From positions 1-64,000 of the forward strand of contig CAMLLD010000022.1 in the NCBI GenBank assembly GCA_946480785.1: DNA of 64,000 nucleotides, read 5' to 3'. Each line of letters begins with the position of its first letter. Position 1 is the stretch's first letter. The DNA is from an uncultured Blastocatellia bacterium. Its GTDB lineage: Bacteria > Acidobacteriota > Blastocatellia > Pyrinomonadales > Pyrinomonadaceae. The notes beneath the pieces were generated by a model. That model was not told where the DNA came from, did not search any database, and saw only the letters and a program-made list of their open reading frames with translations. The translations under genes were made by a program, and so were the position numbers. Of the stretch, positions 47,987 through 56,869 are shown one piece after another.

Positions 47987-48481
47987 ATGACAAGCCCTGC
48001 TCCTGATGATGTATTCGGCGTTTGGCATGAGACGATGTTACGCGTCCGCTATGCCGAAACGGACAAGATGGGCATCGTTTATTATGCCAACTATCTCGTC
48101 TGGTTCGAAATAGGCCGCACGGATTATTGTCGGGCGCGGGGTTTTTCTTACCGCGACATGGAAGAGAACGACGACGCTTTCCTCGTCGTGGCGGAGTCTT
48201 ATTGCCGCTACAAAGCTCCCGCGTATTACGACGATGAACTGATTGTTCGGACGCACATCACGGAATTGCGTAAGCGTTCACTTCGTTTTGGCTACGAGAT
48301 CGTGCGCGCGGTGAGCGGGCAGGTCGTCGCCGAGGGCGAGACCGGGCACGTCATCACCGACGGCAACGGCCGCGTGCGCTCGTTTCCCGAAGGATACGCG
48401 CAGAGATTATTGGCGCCGCCGATCGTGAAGACTCACTCCGGTGCGGTCGGCGCAGTGCCGAAAGAGACCGCGCCTGAATAG
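47987..48481 (+). CDS. Hotdog-fold acyl-CoA thioesterase
   Basis: This 164-residue thioesterase of the YbgC/4-hydroxybenzoyl-CoA thioesterase group has the characteristic RYAETDKMGIVYYANYLVWFEIGRT segment, with the catalytic aspartate (in ETDKMG) and conserved tyrosines. It hydrolyses short- or medium-chain acyl-CoA. Length and order of motifs fit the family. No tol-pal genes, the usual ybgC context, are nearby. ATG 47987 has no obvious strong ribosome site. Confidence 0.92.
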   Translation: MTSPAPDDVFGVWHETMLRVRYAETDKMGIVYYANYLVWFEIGRTDYCRARGFSYRDMEENDDAFLVVAESYCRYKAPAYYDDELIVRTHITELRKRSLRFGYEIVRAVSGQVVAEGETGHVITDGNGRVRSFPEGYAQRLLAPPIVKTHSGAVGAVPKETAPE

Positions 48482-48637
48482 TTGTCCTAACGATCGGATA
48501 ACTCCTGTAGTATCTATTCCCTGTCACAACTCACTACCGCACGGTGTTTCCCAAGTAGCACGTCTCCCTGCGATCTTTTGTAACTTTTTTCTGATTGGCT
48601 CGTTTTAACTTCAGAGCCATCGCCTGATCTCTCTAAG

Positions 48638-48733
48638 TAAAAAGCCCCGCTGCTACTTGCGATAGCAACGAGGCTCTTTGATGACAATACAAAGTTCGTC
48701 GCCTTGCGGCGCACGAAGATGCATCGTCGGCAC
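48638..48733 (-). ncRNA. Candidate small RNA, about 96 nt
   Basis: A minus-strand unit in the 303-bp gap between the thioesterase and TPR genes. A promoter (48740-48768) is followed by a hairpin with TTCGT/ACGAA and CGCC/GGCG arms around a TTGC-type loop (about 48684-48706), and then by an intrinsic terminator (48639-48675). Promoter, stem-loop and U-run all point the same way, and no protein gene on this strand would use the terminator. The 66-codon reading frame on this strand spans the terminator. It does not match SRP RNA, tmRNA or 6S RNA. Confidence 0.6.
48639..48675 (-). terminator. Intrinsic terminator, minus strand
   Basis: Arms 48643-48655 and 48663-48675 pair fully when transcribed on the minus strand, where two G-U wobbles replace what would be C-A mismatches on the plus strand. 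A run of five U follows. The wobble pattern establishes the minus strand as the functional one. Loop of 7 nt. Confidence 0.8.
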
Positions 48734-48739
48734 GCGGCA

Positions 48740-48768
48740 TCTTAGCGCACACGGTAACGAGCTTCAAC
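48740..48768 (-). promoter_or_regulatory. Promoter of the candidate small RNA
   Basis: On the minus strand TTGAAG (48763-48768) and TAAGAT (48740-48745) are 17 bp apart. The implied start is near 48733, about 95 nt before the intrinsic terminator. It is divergent from the TPR gene, which starts at 48785. Confidence 0.6.
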
Positions 48769-48784
48769 CTGGGGAGGGTTTATC

Positions 48785-49756
48785 ATGCGTCACCGTGTGT
48801 TTTCGTCTGCTTTACTCACCCTCATACTCTGCGTCTTCATTTCTACTCAAGCGCAAACGCCCGAAGCGGCGGTCAATGCTTTCAACGAAGGGTTGAAGAA
48901 AACCGAGCGCGGCGATCTGGACGGCGCGATCGAAGCCTTCACTCGCGCGATTGCGCTCAGTTCGCGACTCGACAATCGCAAACAGTCGTCGCGCCCGCCC
49001 GCGAGCTCTTTCAACGGCTCGAGCGTCTCCACTCCGGCAGAAGTCGTGCCCGACAACGTTACGGTCATCGATCCGTTCACCGCCGATGCTTACAACAATC
49101 GCGGCTTCGCGCGTTTTAAGAAGAGCGATTTCGTCGGCGCGATTGAAGACTTCAATGCCGCACTGCGTGTGCGACCCGGCCTCGTCATCGCTTATCTGAA
49201 CCGTGCGGCAGCGCTGGAAGCGAAGGGTGATTCGGAGCGCGCGCTGAAGGATCTCGACAAGGCCGTTGCGCTCAAGAAAGATTTTTACCAGGCTTACATC
49301 AATCGCGGCAGTTTGTTTCACGATCTGGGCCACGAGCAGGAAGCACTTTCGGATCTGAACCGCGCGATTGAGTTGAAGAACGACGTCGCCGAAGCGTACT
49401 ACCAACGCGGCTACGTTCAGCTCGCGCTGAGCAAGTGGGACGAATCAATCAAGGACTTCGATCGCGCGCTCGAGCTCGAGCCGACGATGGCCTGGGCTTA
49501 TCAGGGCCGTGGCACGGTGGCGATGAAGAAAGGCCAGATGGAACGGGCGATCAAAGATTTCACGCACGCGATCGAACACAGCCCGGATCTCGTTTATGCC
49601 TATTTCAATCGCGGTTTGGCGCAGTTGTATCTCGGAAATGAAGCGGCCGCGCAGAGCGACTTCGACACGTGCTTGAAGTTGAAGCCCGAGATTAAAGCCG
49701 AACTTGACGACAAGATTGGTTTAGCGCGACACCTGCGCAATACGAGGAAGGAATAG
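48785..49756 (+). CDS. Secreted TPR-repeat protein
   Basis: This 323-residue protein has a signal peptide (MRHRVFSSALLTLILCVFISTQAQ) and about six TPR units along its length (for example AYNNRGFARFKKSDFVGAIEDFNAALR and AYYQRGYVQLALSKWDESIKDFDRALEL). TPR arrays mediate protein-protein contacts. No catalytic domain is present. GGGAGGG lies upstream of ATG 48785. The function is not predictable. Confidence 0.88.
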   Translation: MRHRVFSSALLTLILCVFISTQAQTPEAAVNAFNEGLKKTERGDLDGAIEAFTRAIALSSRLDNRKQSSRPPASSFNGSSVSTPAEVVPDNVTVIDPFTADAYNNRGFARFKKSDFVGAIEDFNAALRVRPGLVIAYLNRAAALEAKGDSERALKDLDKAVALKKDFYQAYINRGSLFHDLGHEQEALSDLNRAIELKNDVAEAYYQRGYVQLALSKWDESIKDFDRALELEPTMAWAYQGRGTVAMKKGQMERAIKDFTHAIEHSPDLVYAYFNRGLAQLYLGNEAAAQSDFDTCLKLKPEIKAELDDKIGLARHLRNTRKE

Positions 49757-49757
49757 C

Positions 49758-50540
49758 TTACTGATCGTGGGCCAGGTTCACGCGTTCAATCGATCTGGCG
49801 TGGCCGGTTTCTTCATCGACATCAATCACAGCCCCACAAATACGCACCGCGCCGCTCGCATGATCGGCGCGGCGCGCTGTCACTGAAGTAAAGCGCGCGA
49901 TCACGTCGGCTTTGTTCATCCCGATCACGCCCGCGTAACTGCCCGTCATTCCGAGATCCGTCAGGTACGCAGTGCCCTGCGGCAAGATCCTCTCATCAGC
50001 AGTCTGCACGTGCGTATGTGTCCCAACCACCGCCGACACGCGCCCGTCCAAATGCCAGCCCATCGCCACTTTCTCCGACGTCGCTTCGGCGTGCATGTCA
50101 ACCAGTCGCACGGAAGTATCTTTCGGCAACGATTGCAAAATCTCGTTGACGATGCGAAACGGATCGTCAGACGGCGGCATGAAGACGCGGCCCATCACGT
50201 TGATTACTGCGACGCGAATTCCCTTCACTTCTCCCGTCCAGAAACCGCTGCCGGGCGTGTTGGGCGGATAGTTCGCCGGACGAACGAGGCGCGGCTGTTT
50301 GCGGATGTAGTCGATTGCTTCTTTCTTGTCGAAGATGTGATTGCCGGAAGTCATCACGTCGATGCCGGTCGCGAAGAGTTGTTCGCAAAGCGCGGGGGTG
50401 ACGGAGAAACCGCCCGCGAGGTTTTCGGCGTTCATGATCGCGAGATCGATCTGATTTTGTTCGCGCAAATCCTGAATACGCTCGAGCACTGCCACGCGCC
50501 CGGGCTTCGCCACCACATCACCGATCATGAGGATCTTCAT
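49758..50540 (-). CDS. ymdB: YmdB-family metallophosphoesterase
   Basis: This 260-residue protein belongs to the TIGR00282/YmdB family of calcineurin-like phosphoesterases. It begins [20 protein letters not shown], with the metal-binding aspartate of GDVV, then NAENLAGG (asparagine ligand), [11 protein letters not shown] and [16 protein letters not shown] (histidine ligands). YmdB hydrolyses 2',3'-cyclic nucleotides in Bacillus. The position after zapA and the 6S RNA gene is a conserved neighbourhood in several phyla. It begins about 80 bp downstream of the 6S RNA 3' end. Confidence 0.92.
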   Translation of the reverse strand: MKILMIGDVVAKPGRVAVLERIQDLREQNQIDLAIMNAENLAGGFSVTPALCEQLFATGIDVMTSGNHIFDKKEAIDYIRKQPRLVRPANYPPNTPGSGFWTGEVKGIRVAVINVMGRVFMPPSDDPFRIVNEILQSLPKDTSVRLVDMHAEATSEKVAMGWHLDGRVSAVVGTHTHVQTADERILPQGTAYLTDLGMTGSYAGVIGMNKADVIARFTSVTARRADHASGAVRICGAVIDVDEETGHARSIERVNLAHDQ

Positions 50541-50578
50541 AAGCTTAAATTGGAGGGCCTACAAAAAAGGGGCTACAC

Positions 50579-50613
50579 AAAAAAGACCGCAAATCTCAGT
50601 CGAGATAGGCGGT
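50579..50613 (-). terminator. Intrinsic terminator downstream of 6S RNA
   Basis: Stem ACCGC/GCGGT and ATCTC/GAGAT with an interior 2-nt mismatch and a 4-nt loop (50586-50613), followed on the minus strand by UCUUUUUU. T-runs flank both sides (GGTTTTTA on plus), so it may work in either direction. It lies about 8 bp beyond the proposed 6S RNA 3' end. Confidence 0.75.
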
Positions 50614-50620
50614 TTTTATT

Positions 50621-50824
50621 GGCGGGAGGGAGATCCGCATCTGTCGTTCCGAAGCCGTAATTGAACCTGCAATGACAGGTGGGTGACCTCTTAATGACGT
50701 AGCCTCTGGCAGTTCTTAACGATGAAGAAATGCACTGGCTAGACGACCTCGGTCTCCCGAATCAACGGCGTTGGCTCAATCATCGTAAATCGGTGACGAA
50801 CACCGCAGAACGTTACCCTCCGCC
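50621..50824 (-). ncRNA. ssrS: 6S RNA
   Basis: This 204-nt candidate fills the zapA-ymdB gap on the minus strand. Its 5' end GGCGGAGGG pairs with the 3' end CCCUCCCGCC to form the closing stem. Near the 3' side CACCUGUCAUUGCAGGUUCAA closely resembles the conserved 3' hairpin of 6S RNA. The zapA-ssrS order is the standard location in many bacteria. A promoter and a terminator flank it. 6S RNA binds RNA polymerase and represses housekeeping promoters in stationary phase. Confidence 0.75.
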
Positions 50825-50831
50825 GTGCGGG

Positions 50832-50861
50832 ATATTAACACAACGACGCGAATTTTGTCCT
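50832..50861 (-). promoter_or_regulatory. Promoter of 6S RNA
   Basis: On the minus strand AGGACA (50856-50861) and TAATAT (50832-50837) are separated by 18 bp. The start expected 7 nt downstream coincides with the proposed RNA 5' end (50824-50825). It lies between the zapA stop and the RNA. Confidence 0.55.
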
Positions 50862-50889
50862 TTGTACTATTGTTGAAATTCAGGCTGAT

Positions 50890-51279
50890 TTAGCCTAGTG
50901 AAAGCTTGCCCGCGCCGCCCTGCTCGTTTTCGAGGCTCGTTCTGACTTTCAACAGGCGATCGAGCATTTCGGCACACTCGGCGCTGCGCGCGGCGAGTTG
51001 CGCGTCGGCCTGTTCGTGCATGTTCTTGAGGCGGTGAAGTTCGTCGGCGATGTGCAGCGCCGCGAGGATCGCGACTTTCAGCGAGTCGACGGTGAGCGTG
51101 CCCGAAGAGATCTCTCGCATCCGGCTGTCGACAAACTCCGCGAGTTGAATGATGTATTCGGTGTCGCCGTCGGAGCGGATGTTGTAGGTCTGGTTGTAAA
51201 TCTCGACACGAATTGTCGGACTGCTGGTCGTGCCTTCCATACTGCTTTTATTGATCATGCGGCCGATACCGGAACTCAT
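50890..51279 (-). CDS. zapA: Cell division protein ZapA
   Basis: This 129-residue ZapA has the family's N-terminal VEIYNQTYNIRSDGDTEYIIQLAEFVD globular part and a C-terminal coiled coil with the KVAILAALHIADELH segment. ZapA stabilises FtsZ protofilaments at mid-cell. ATG 51279 overlaps the stop of the coiled-coil gene upstream by 4 bp (ATGA). The 6S RNA gene follows. Confidence 0.9.
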   Translation of the reverse strand: MSSGIGRMINKSSMEGTTSSPTIRVEIYNQTYNIRSDGDTEYIIQLAEFVDSRMREISSGTLTVDSLKVAILAALHIADELHRLKNMHEQADAQLAARSAECAEMLDRLLKVRTSLENEQGGAGKLSLG

Positions 51280-51554
51280 CTGAGTTCCTCTGCCATCTCC
51301 GGATCGAGAGCAGCGACGGCGTCGAGCATCGCTTCCACTTTCATGCGAATCGTTTCGCGTTCGGCGAGCAGCTTCTCGACCTGACTTTCGAGTCGCTCCT
51401 TTTCGTTCAGCACGTTGCCCATGTCGCGATGAATGAGCGCAAGTTCTTTTTCGAGGTTCTCTTTTTCCTGACGCAGCGTCTTGGTGAGTTCGATGGTCCG
51501 GTAGATCTTATCTTCGAGATGTGAGAACTTTTCCAACCCTGAAAGACCAACCAT
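51276..51554 (-). CDS. ZapB-like coiled-coil protein
   Basis: This 92-residue protein is almost wholly coiled coil from about residue 10 (LEDKIYRTIELTKTLRQEKENLEKELALI...). ATG 51554 is supported by AGGAG 7 bp upstream, and the longer reading from 51626 lacks one. It is coupled to zapA by ATGA and lies between pheT and zapA. In other bacteria a coiled-coil protein here is a ZapB-type Z-ring partner. Assignment rests on composition and place, not on close similarity. Confidence 0.72.
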   Translation of the reverse strand: MVGLSGLEKFSHLEDKIYRTIELTKTLRQEKENLEKELALIHRDMGNVLNEKERLESQVEKLLAERETIRMKVEAMLDAVAALDPEMAEELR

Positions 51555-51674
51555 CTTTATCTCCTGCGTTTTTGAACTAAGTTGAAGTGCGAACGCGATT
51601 ATCCGTCTTCGCGCTTGTGAGCGCAAGACTCATTTCGCGCTCGCGGCAGATTTATTTTCCTGCAGTGAATCTTT

Positions 51675-53702
51675 CTATCGTTGCTGTGCGGAAAAAGTGT
51701 CGAGCAACGACGACGTCAGTTGCGCGTGACGCTCTTCGACTTCTTCATCGCGCAACGTGCGCTCGTCCGAGCGATACTCCAGACGCAACGTCACCGATCG
51801 TTTCGACGACGGGATGTTTCCCCCTTCGAAAGTGCCCACCAGCTTCGCGCTGCGAAAGTCGGGGATGCGCTGTTGATCGACGGCGCGCAGCACGTCGTCG
51901 AGCGCGATGTTGCGGTTGAGGAGGAGAGAGATGTCACGTACGACTGACGGGTAGCGCGGGAGCGACGCGTACTGCACAACTCTTGCCGGTCCATTAAGTA
52001 ATGACTCCAAATCGAGTTCCATTACATAAACCGGATTGCGAAATTTGTAATTCGCGGCGACGCTCTCTGCCAAACGCCCGATACTGCCAATCTCCGTTCC
52101 GTCGCTGAGTTTGATCAGGGCGGATTGCCCCGCGCGCAAATTCGGCGCAGAGCTTTGAGTGAAAGTCAGCGGCGTCAAACTCATCCAGTCGACTGCGGTT
52201 TCGAGCGCGCCTTTCACGTCGTAGAAATCGATCTCGCGTTCGGCTTGTGCTTTGTTTGCTTCGAGCGCGCCGCCGGTCGCGACGAGCGCGCACGAGAGAC
52301 GTTCCTGCGGTAACTCGTTTGCCGTCATCGCGCCGAAAACACGGCCGATCTCAAACAGACGCACGTCGCGCAGGCCGTGATTGAGATTGTGACGTAGTGC
52401 GTTCAGGAGACCCGGCAACAGCGTCGCACGCATGAAGGCGGCGTCTTCGATAATCGGGTTCTTTAGCTCGGGCTGGTCGTCTGTTTGCTTTGGCGCGAAG
52501 CTGAAGTTGATTGCTTCGTAATAGCCGAAGGCGTTCATCGCGCGACGCAAGAGACGTTGCTTCATCTCGCTCGGTTGGTATTCACCGGACGCGCTCGAGG
52601 GCGGAAGTTCCGAGCCGATCTTGTCGAAGCCTGTGTGACGCGCGACTTCTTCGACGAGATCTTCTTCCTGTTCGACGTCGATGCGCCACGACGGAACTTT
52701 GAACTCCAACTTGTCGACCGAGTCGTTGACGAGTTCGAAGCCGAGGCCTTTGAGAATCCGAAGTATTTCGGCGCGCTCGACAGAAACGGAAGTCAGTTCA
52801 GCGATTCGCTCTGGTCGAAGAGTCACCGTGCGGGGAACAAAAGGAGTTGGGTAGATGTCGATCCGATCTTCAGAGGCGAGGCCGCCTGCCAGCTCGCAGA
52901 TCAGTTGCACGCAACGATCCTGGGCGAAGGGCACGCCGCCGCAATCAGCGCCGCGCTCGAAGCGACGCGATGCTTCGGTGTCCATGCCGAGTTGACGCGC
53001 GGTGCGCCGCACTGAATCGGGATCGAAGTAAGCGCTTTCAATCAAAACGTCCGTCGTCGTGGAAGAGATTTCCGACTCTTCACCGCCCATGATGCCCGCC
53101 ATGGCAACGGGCCGTTCGGCGTCGGCGATGACGAGCATGTCATTAGTTAGCGTGCGTTCGACGCCATCGAGCGTTTTAAGTTTCTCGCCCGCGCTCGCGC
53201 GACGCACGACGATGCGCCGCCCGCCCAGCTTGTGAAAGTCGAAGGCGTGCAGCGGCTGGCCCAACTCGTGCAGCACGTAGTTCGTGATGTCGGCAACGTT
53301 GTTGATGGAACGTTGTCCGATCGTTTCGAGGCGCTTCACGAGCCACTCCGGCGACGGACCAATTTTCACGCCGCGCACGAGCCGCGCGGCGTAACGCGGA
53401 CAGAGATCGGGATCTTTGATTTCAACGGACGTGAGATCACCAGCGCGGCCCTCAGTCGGAAAAGATTTGATCTCGGGCAGACGCAGTTGCTTGCGTTCGA
53501 TGACGCTCACTTCGCGCGCGATCCCGACGTGCGAGAGACAGTCCGGCCGGTTCGACGGGACTTCAACATCGATCACCGCGTCGTCATCGTGCTGCTCCAC
53601 CGCGTCGATCGCGAGCCCGACGTTCGTCAGCCGATCGCGCAGCTCCTCCGGGCTGAGCTGCGTGTCGACGTAATCCTTAAGCCAGTCGTAACTGATGAGC
53701 AT
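51675..53702 (-). CDS. pheT: Phenylalanine-tRNA ligase beta subunit, short form
   Basis: This 675-residue beta subunit starts [25 protein letters not shown] and runs directly into the B3/B4 region ([20 protein letters not shown]). The OB-fold tRNA-binding domain usual after the first 40 residues is absent, which explains the length (about 800 in E. coli). The C-terminal FDX-ACB domain ([17 protein letters not shown]) is present. With PheS it forms the tetramer that charges tRNA-Phe. The start overlaps the pheS stop by 1 bp (TAATG). Confidence 0.95.
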   Translation of the reverse strand: MLISYDWLKDYVDTQLSPEELRDRLTNVGLAIDAVEQHDDDAVIDVEVPSNRPDCLSHVGIAREVSVIERKQLRLPEIKSFPTEGRAGDLTSVEIKDPDLCPRYAARLVRGVKIGPSPEWLVKRLETIGQRSINNVADITNYVLHELGQPLHAFDFHKLGGRRIVVRRASAGEKLKTLDGVERTLTNDMLVIADAERPVAMAGIMGGEESEISSTTTDVLIESAYFDPDSVRRTARQLGMDTEASRRFERGADCGGVPFAQDRCVQLICELAGGLASEDRIDIYPTPFVPRTVTLRPERIAELTSVSVERAEILRILKGLGFELVNDSVDKLEFKVPSWRIDVEQEEDLVEEVARHTGFDKIGSELPPSSASGEYQPSEMKQRLLRRAMNAFGYYEAINFSFAPKQTDDQPELKNPIIEDAAFMRATLLPGLLNALRHNLNHGLRDVRLFEIGRVFGAMTANELPQERLSCALVATGGALEANKAQAEREIDFYDVKGALETAVDWMSLTPLTFTQSSAPNLRAGQSALIKLSDGTEIGSIGRLAESVAANYKFRNPVYVMELDLESLLNGPARVVQYASLPRYPSVVRDISLLLNRNIALDDVLRAVDQQRIPDFRSAKLVGTFEGGNIPSSKRSVTLRLEYRSDERTLRDEEVEERHAQLTSSLLDTFSAQQR

Positions 53703-54808
53703 TACTCAAACTGCTCCAAAAACCGAACGTCGTTCTCGAACAACAACCGAATATCATCAAGCTCGTACATCAACGCGCACATCCGATCGATGCCGAGTCC
53801 GAACGCGAACCCCGAATACACTTCCGGATCGACGCCCACCATGCGCAACACGTTCGGATGGACCATTCCCGAACCGCCGAGCTCGATCCAGCCGGAGTTT
53901 TTGCAGATGCGGCAGCCCGCGCCCTTGCATTTGAAACAACTGAAATCAAACTCCGCGCTCGGCTCCGTGAACGGAAAGTACGACGGACGAAAACGCGTGA
54001 CAGTATCCGGCCCGAACATCCGCCGCAGAAACTCCGTCACCGTGCCTTTCAAATGGGCCATCGTGATGCCGCGGTCCACGCACAGTCCTTCGACCTGGTA
54101 GAACATCGGGTTGTGCGTCGGGTCGGGCGTGTCGCGCCGGAAGACGCGGCCGGGCGCGATCATGCGAATCGGCACGCCGCGACGCTGCATCGCGTGAATC
54201 TGCACGGTCGACGTTTGCGAACGCAGCGCAAAGCCGTCGGTGGTGTAGAACGTGTCCGCCTCGCCGCGCGCCGGATGGTTTTCGGGAATGTTCAGGGCAG
54301 TAAAGTTGTAGAAGTCAGTCTCGATCTCGCGGCCGTCTTCGATGACGTAGCCGAGCGCGACGAAAATGTCTTCGATACGCTCGCGCAAGATCGTGATCGG
54401 GTGGCGATGACCGTAAGGCGGACGCCGGCCGGGCAGAGTCACGTCGATACTCTCGCGCGCGGTGCGTGCTTGTTCGATGTGCGCCTTGAGATTTTGCTCG
54501 GCTTTCTCAATCGCAGCGACTATGGCTACTTCCGCTGCTTGAACCGCCTGTCCGAACGAAGCACGCGCATCGGGAGCAACGCGTCCGATCAGTTTTTTCG
54601 CTGCCACCAAAGCACTTTTTTTACCTAAGTGGCGAGTGCGCAGATCTGACAACGCCCGCTCTTCGGTAATCGCCTCCTCGAACGGTAAGGAGAAAATGAC
54701 ACTTGAGTCCGACGCAAAGCGAGCAAAGCGTTCGAACTCTTGCTCGAACGCTTTGCGGGCTGCCTCAACTGTCTGTAAAGGCGTTTCTGCAGTTTGACTA
54801 TCGGCCAT
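53702..54808 (-). CDS. pheS: Phenylalanine-tRNA ligase alpha subunit
   Basis: This 368-residue class II synthetase subunit has motif 2 ([20 protein letters not shown]) and motif 3 ([17 protein letters not shown]). A cysteine-rich C-x2-C-x4-C-x2-C segment ([15 protein letters not shown]) is inserted before [10 protein letters not shown] and is common in bacterial PheS. The N-terminal coiled-coil tRNA-binding arm is present. It leads the pheS-pheT pair, with a secreted-protein gene upstream. Confidence 0.95.
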   Translation of the reverse strand: MADSQTAETPLQTVEAARKAFEQEFERFARFASDSSVIFSLPFEEAITEERALSDLRTRHLGKKSALVAAKKLIGRVAPDARASFGQAVQAAEVAIVAAIEKAEQNLKAHIEQARTARESIDVTLPGRRPPYGHRHPITILRERIEDIFVALGYVIEDGREIETDFYNFTALNIPENHPARGEADTFYTTDGFALRSQTSTVQIHAMQRRGVPIRMIAPGRVFRRDTPDPTHNPMFYQVEGLCVDRGITMAHLKGTVTEFLRRMFGPDTVTRFRPSYFPFTEPSAEFDFSCFKCKGAGCRICKNSGWIELGGSGMVHPNVLRMVGVDPEVYSGFAFGLGIDRMCALMYELDDIRLLFENDVRFLEQFE

Positions 54809-54830
54809 CCTGTAAGTCCTGCAATCTTGT

Positions 54831-55502
54831 CTACTGCTTCCGTACCGCTACCCACTTACCCGACAACTGTCCAGCGTAATCAAACTCGCCCGCCAGTTTA
54901 CCGTCGACGACGGTGGCGCTCATCGAGATCGTGCCGTTCTGTCCTTCGAGTTGAAACACGAGCTTGCCGTCTTTCCACGAGCCGTCTTTGATGGTGCTTT
55001 CGCCGAGTTGCGAACTGCTGCCGCCCGTGACTTTCTCGCCGTCGACCTTCAGCGTCAACGCAAACGGAAACGGTTGACCGTTCGCGTCAGCCACGGCGTC
55101 CCACTCACCGCTGAGATTAACGGGCGCAGCGGCAGTCGCAGGAGTTGCAGCCGCAGCAACTCGTTTCAATTCGATCGGTGACTTTTCCGCTCCCGCGATC
55201 CAGTTGCCCGTAATCGTGGCGCCGTCAGTCTTGCCGTCTATTTTGGCGTCTTTGCCAAAGTTAAGTTGAAGAGTCCCCTCAGCATTAACTGCGGCTCCCG
55301 TGAGCTCGTAAGCCTTTTCGCCGTTCTTCAGCCGGCCCTCGATCTTGCCGTTGTTCTTTCGGATCTCGAGAGCAACAGGTTGGCCCTTCATCGTTCCCTC
55401 GTAGTTGCCGGCAATGTCGGTGGACTGAGCGGCAGGCGTCGCTTGGGCAAAACCAACGGTTGCTCCGAGCAACAACGTGAGTAGCAGTGTAATCAGTTTC
55501 AC
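54831..55502 (-). CDS. Secreted beta-rich protein, unknown
   Basis: This 223-residue protein has a signal peptide ([21 protein letters not shown]) and two similar beta-rich units of about 80 residues (around [25 protein letters not shown] and [28 protein letters not shown]). This suggests an internal duplication of a small beta-barrel or lipocalin-like domain. The function is unknown. It interrupts the conserved rplT-pheS order and is oriented with the operon, so it could be co-transcribed with translation genes although it is exported. Confidence 0.82.
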   Translation of the reverse strand: MKLITLLLTLLLGATVGFAQATPAAQSTDIAGNYEGTMKGQPVALEIRKNNGKIEGRLKNGEKAYELTGAAVNAEGTLQLNFGKDAKIDGKTDGATITGNWIAGAEKSPIELKRVAAAATPATAAAPVNLSGEWDAVADANGQPFPFALTLKVDGEKVTGGSSSQLGESTIKDGSWKDGKLVFQLEGQNGTISMSATVVDGKLAGEFDYAGQLSGKWVAVRKQ

Positions 55503-55532
55503 TGTCTGGTCCTTTCAAAAGCGCGTTGAAAA

Positions 55533-55913
55533 CTAAGCCGCTTTGTTGCGCTGCTCGTTTTCGAGCGCGCCTTTCGCTTGCGCGACGACTTCGGCAAACG
55601 ATTCCGGCTCATGCACCGCGAGATCCGCGAGCACTTTCCGATCGAGCTCGATGCTCGCCAGTTTCAAACCATGCATCAGTTGCGAGTAGTTCAAACCATT
55701 CAGACGCGCCGCCGCGCCGATGCGCACGATCCACAGACTACGGAAATCACGCTTCTTCAACTTCCGTCCGGTGTAAGCGAAATTCAACCCGCGCTCGACC
55801 GACTCTTTCGCCGAGCGATACAACTTCGACTTCGTGCCGCGATAGCCTTTCGCTAACTTAAGAATCTTCTTGCGCCGTTCGAGACGCTTGTTACCACGTT
55901 TTGCCCTGGGCAT
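55533..55913 (-). CDS. rplT: 50S ribosomal protein L20
   Basis: This 126-residue L20 protein is preceded by a GAAAGGGG site. The N-terminus [21 protein letters not shown] and the later [16 protein letters not shown] segment are characteristic. L20 is essential for early 50S assembly and in some bacteria represses its own operon through a leader RNA. The long palindrome at 55933-56016 lies just upstream, between rpmI and rplT. Confidence 0.96.
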   Translation of the reverse strand: MPRAKRGNKRLERRKKILKLAKGYRGTKSKLYRSAKESVERGLNFAYTGRKLKKRDFRSLWIVRIGAAARLNGLNYSQLMHGLKLASIELDRKVLADLAVHEPESFAEVVAQAKGALENEQRNKAA

Positions 55914-55932
55914 GACTTATCCCCTTTCTTCT

Positions 55933-56016
55933 TTTGGAGTGCGGCGACCTGGCGCCGCTTTGGTCCCGCTCATGCGCAATCGAGGTGAAAGCGGCGTCAA
56001 GCCGCCGCACTCCAAA
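55933..56016. repeat. Long inverted repeat in the rpmI-rplT spacer
   Basis: Arms of 29 nt (55933-55961 and 55988-56016), identical at 26 positions in inverted orientation, begin TTTGGAGTGCGGCG and contain a nested CGCCGC palindrome. The 26-nt loop is unpaired. It looks like a dispersed GC-rich palindrome inserted in a ribosomal operon. It would form a hairpin in the mRNA just before rplT. Confidence 0.85.
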
Positions 56017-56044
56017 GAGGCGCACTGAGGACAACATAGTTCGG

Positions 56045-56248
56045 TTAATCGCGGCCGTACGGCAGCATATTCATCACGCGTTCGTGGTCCGCCGGCGCAA
56101 CCAACACGTCGATGTCCAGGTGGCGCTTCCGCTTATTCGTCTTCTTCGTCAATATGTGGCGGGCGTGCGAGTGGCCTCGTTTGACCTTTCCGCTCGCCGT
56201 CAGCCGAAAGCGCTTGGCGGCGCCTTTGTGTGTTTTTAGTTTTGGCAT
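56045..56248 (-). CDS. rpmI: 50S ribosomal protein L35
   Basis: This 67-residue L35 protein starts [20 protein letters not shown] and contains the [20 protein letters not shown] segment. It follows infC by 12 bp and is followed by the long spacer palindrome and rplT. The order infC-rpmI-rplT is universal in bacteria. Confidence 0.96.
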   Translation of the reverse strand: MPKLKTHKGAAKRFRLTASGKVKRGHSHARHILTKKTNKRKRHLDIDVLVAPADHERVMNMLPYGRD

Positions 56249-56260
56249 AGTTCCATTCCT

Positions 56261-56869
56261 TTATGCGTTGTTCTGCGGCGACGCGGGATGCGATTCCTTC
56301 CCGCCGCCGCTCTTGTGTCTCTTCGGTCCGAGGATGATGAACATCTGGTTCCCTTCCATCTTCGGCCTTGCCTCGACCTCACCGACGTCCGCCAGATCGT
56401 GTTCGAGCCGCTCACGAATGCGCGCGCCCAACTCACGGTGCGTCATCTCGCGTCCGCGAAACCAGATCGTGGCCTTTACTTTGTCGCCCTCCTGCAACCA
56501 CTCGCGCGCATGTTTCATGCGGTAGTCGTAATCGTGGTCGTCAGTGCCGGGGCGAAACTTAACTTCCTTAACGGTGATCGTGACCTGCTTCTTCTTGGCC
56601 TCGTTTGCCTTCTTCTTCGCTTCGTACTGGTATTTTCCGAAGTCGATGATCCGGCAAACGGGCGGATCGGCGTTGGGAGCAACTTCGACCAGGTCCAGCC
56701 CTTTTTCGCGGGCTGCACGAACGGCATCGCGCACGTCCATGACGCCCAACTGCTCTCCTTCCTCGCCAATCACGCGCACTTCAGGTACGCGAATTCTTTC
56801 ATTAATTCGGACCGGCGGCAGGCGCCGGTTATCAGGACGCTGTCCGCGACCACGAAAGCCTGTAGCTAT
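56261..56869 (-). CDS. infC: Translation initiation factor IF-3 with AUA start
   Basis: This 202-residue IF-3 begins at ATA 56869. No in-frame ATG, GTG or TTG occurs before GTG 56779, which would cut off the conserved N-terminal [18 protein letters not shown] region. CAGGAGG at 56877-56883 lies exactly 7 nt upstream of ATA, and the ATA shares two bases with the thrS stop (ATAG). E. coli infC uses AUU, a rare start that IF-3 itself discriminates against, giving autoregulation. The two IF-3 domains are intact ([11 protein letters not shown] linker, then [13 protein letters not shown]). Confidence 0.92.
   Translation of the reverse strand: MATGFRGRGQRPDNRRLPPVRINERIRVPEVRVIGEEGEQLGVMDVRDAVRAAREKGLDLVEVAPNADPPVCRIIDFGKYQYEAKKKANEAKKKQVTITVKEVKFRPGTDDHDYDYRMKHAREWLQEGDKVKATIWFRGREMTHRELGARIRERLEHDLADVGEVEARPKMEGNQMFIILGPKRHKSGGGKESHPASPQNNA

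Noticed and set aside
48514..48714. 66-residue minus-strand open frame in the thioesterase-TPR gap
   Set aside because: It runs across an intrinsic terminator on the same strand and lacks family features; the small RNA interpretation explains the region better.
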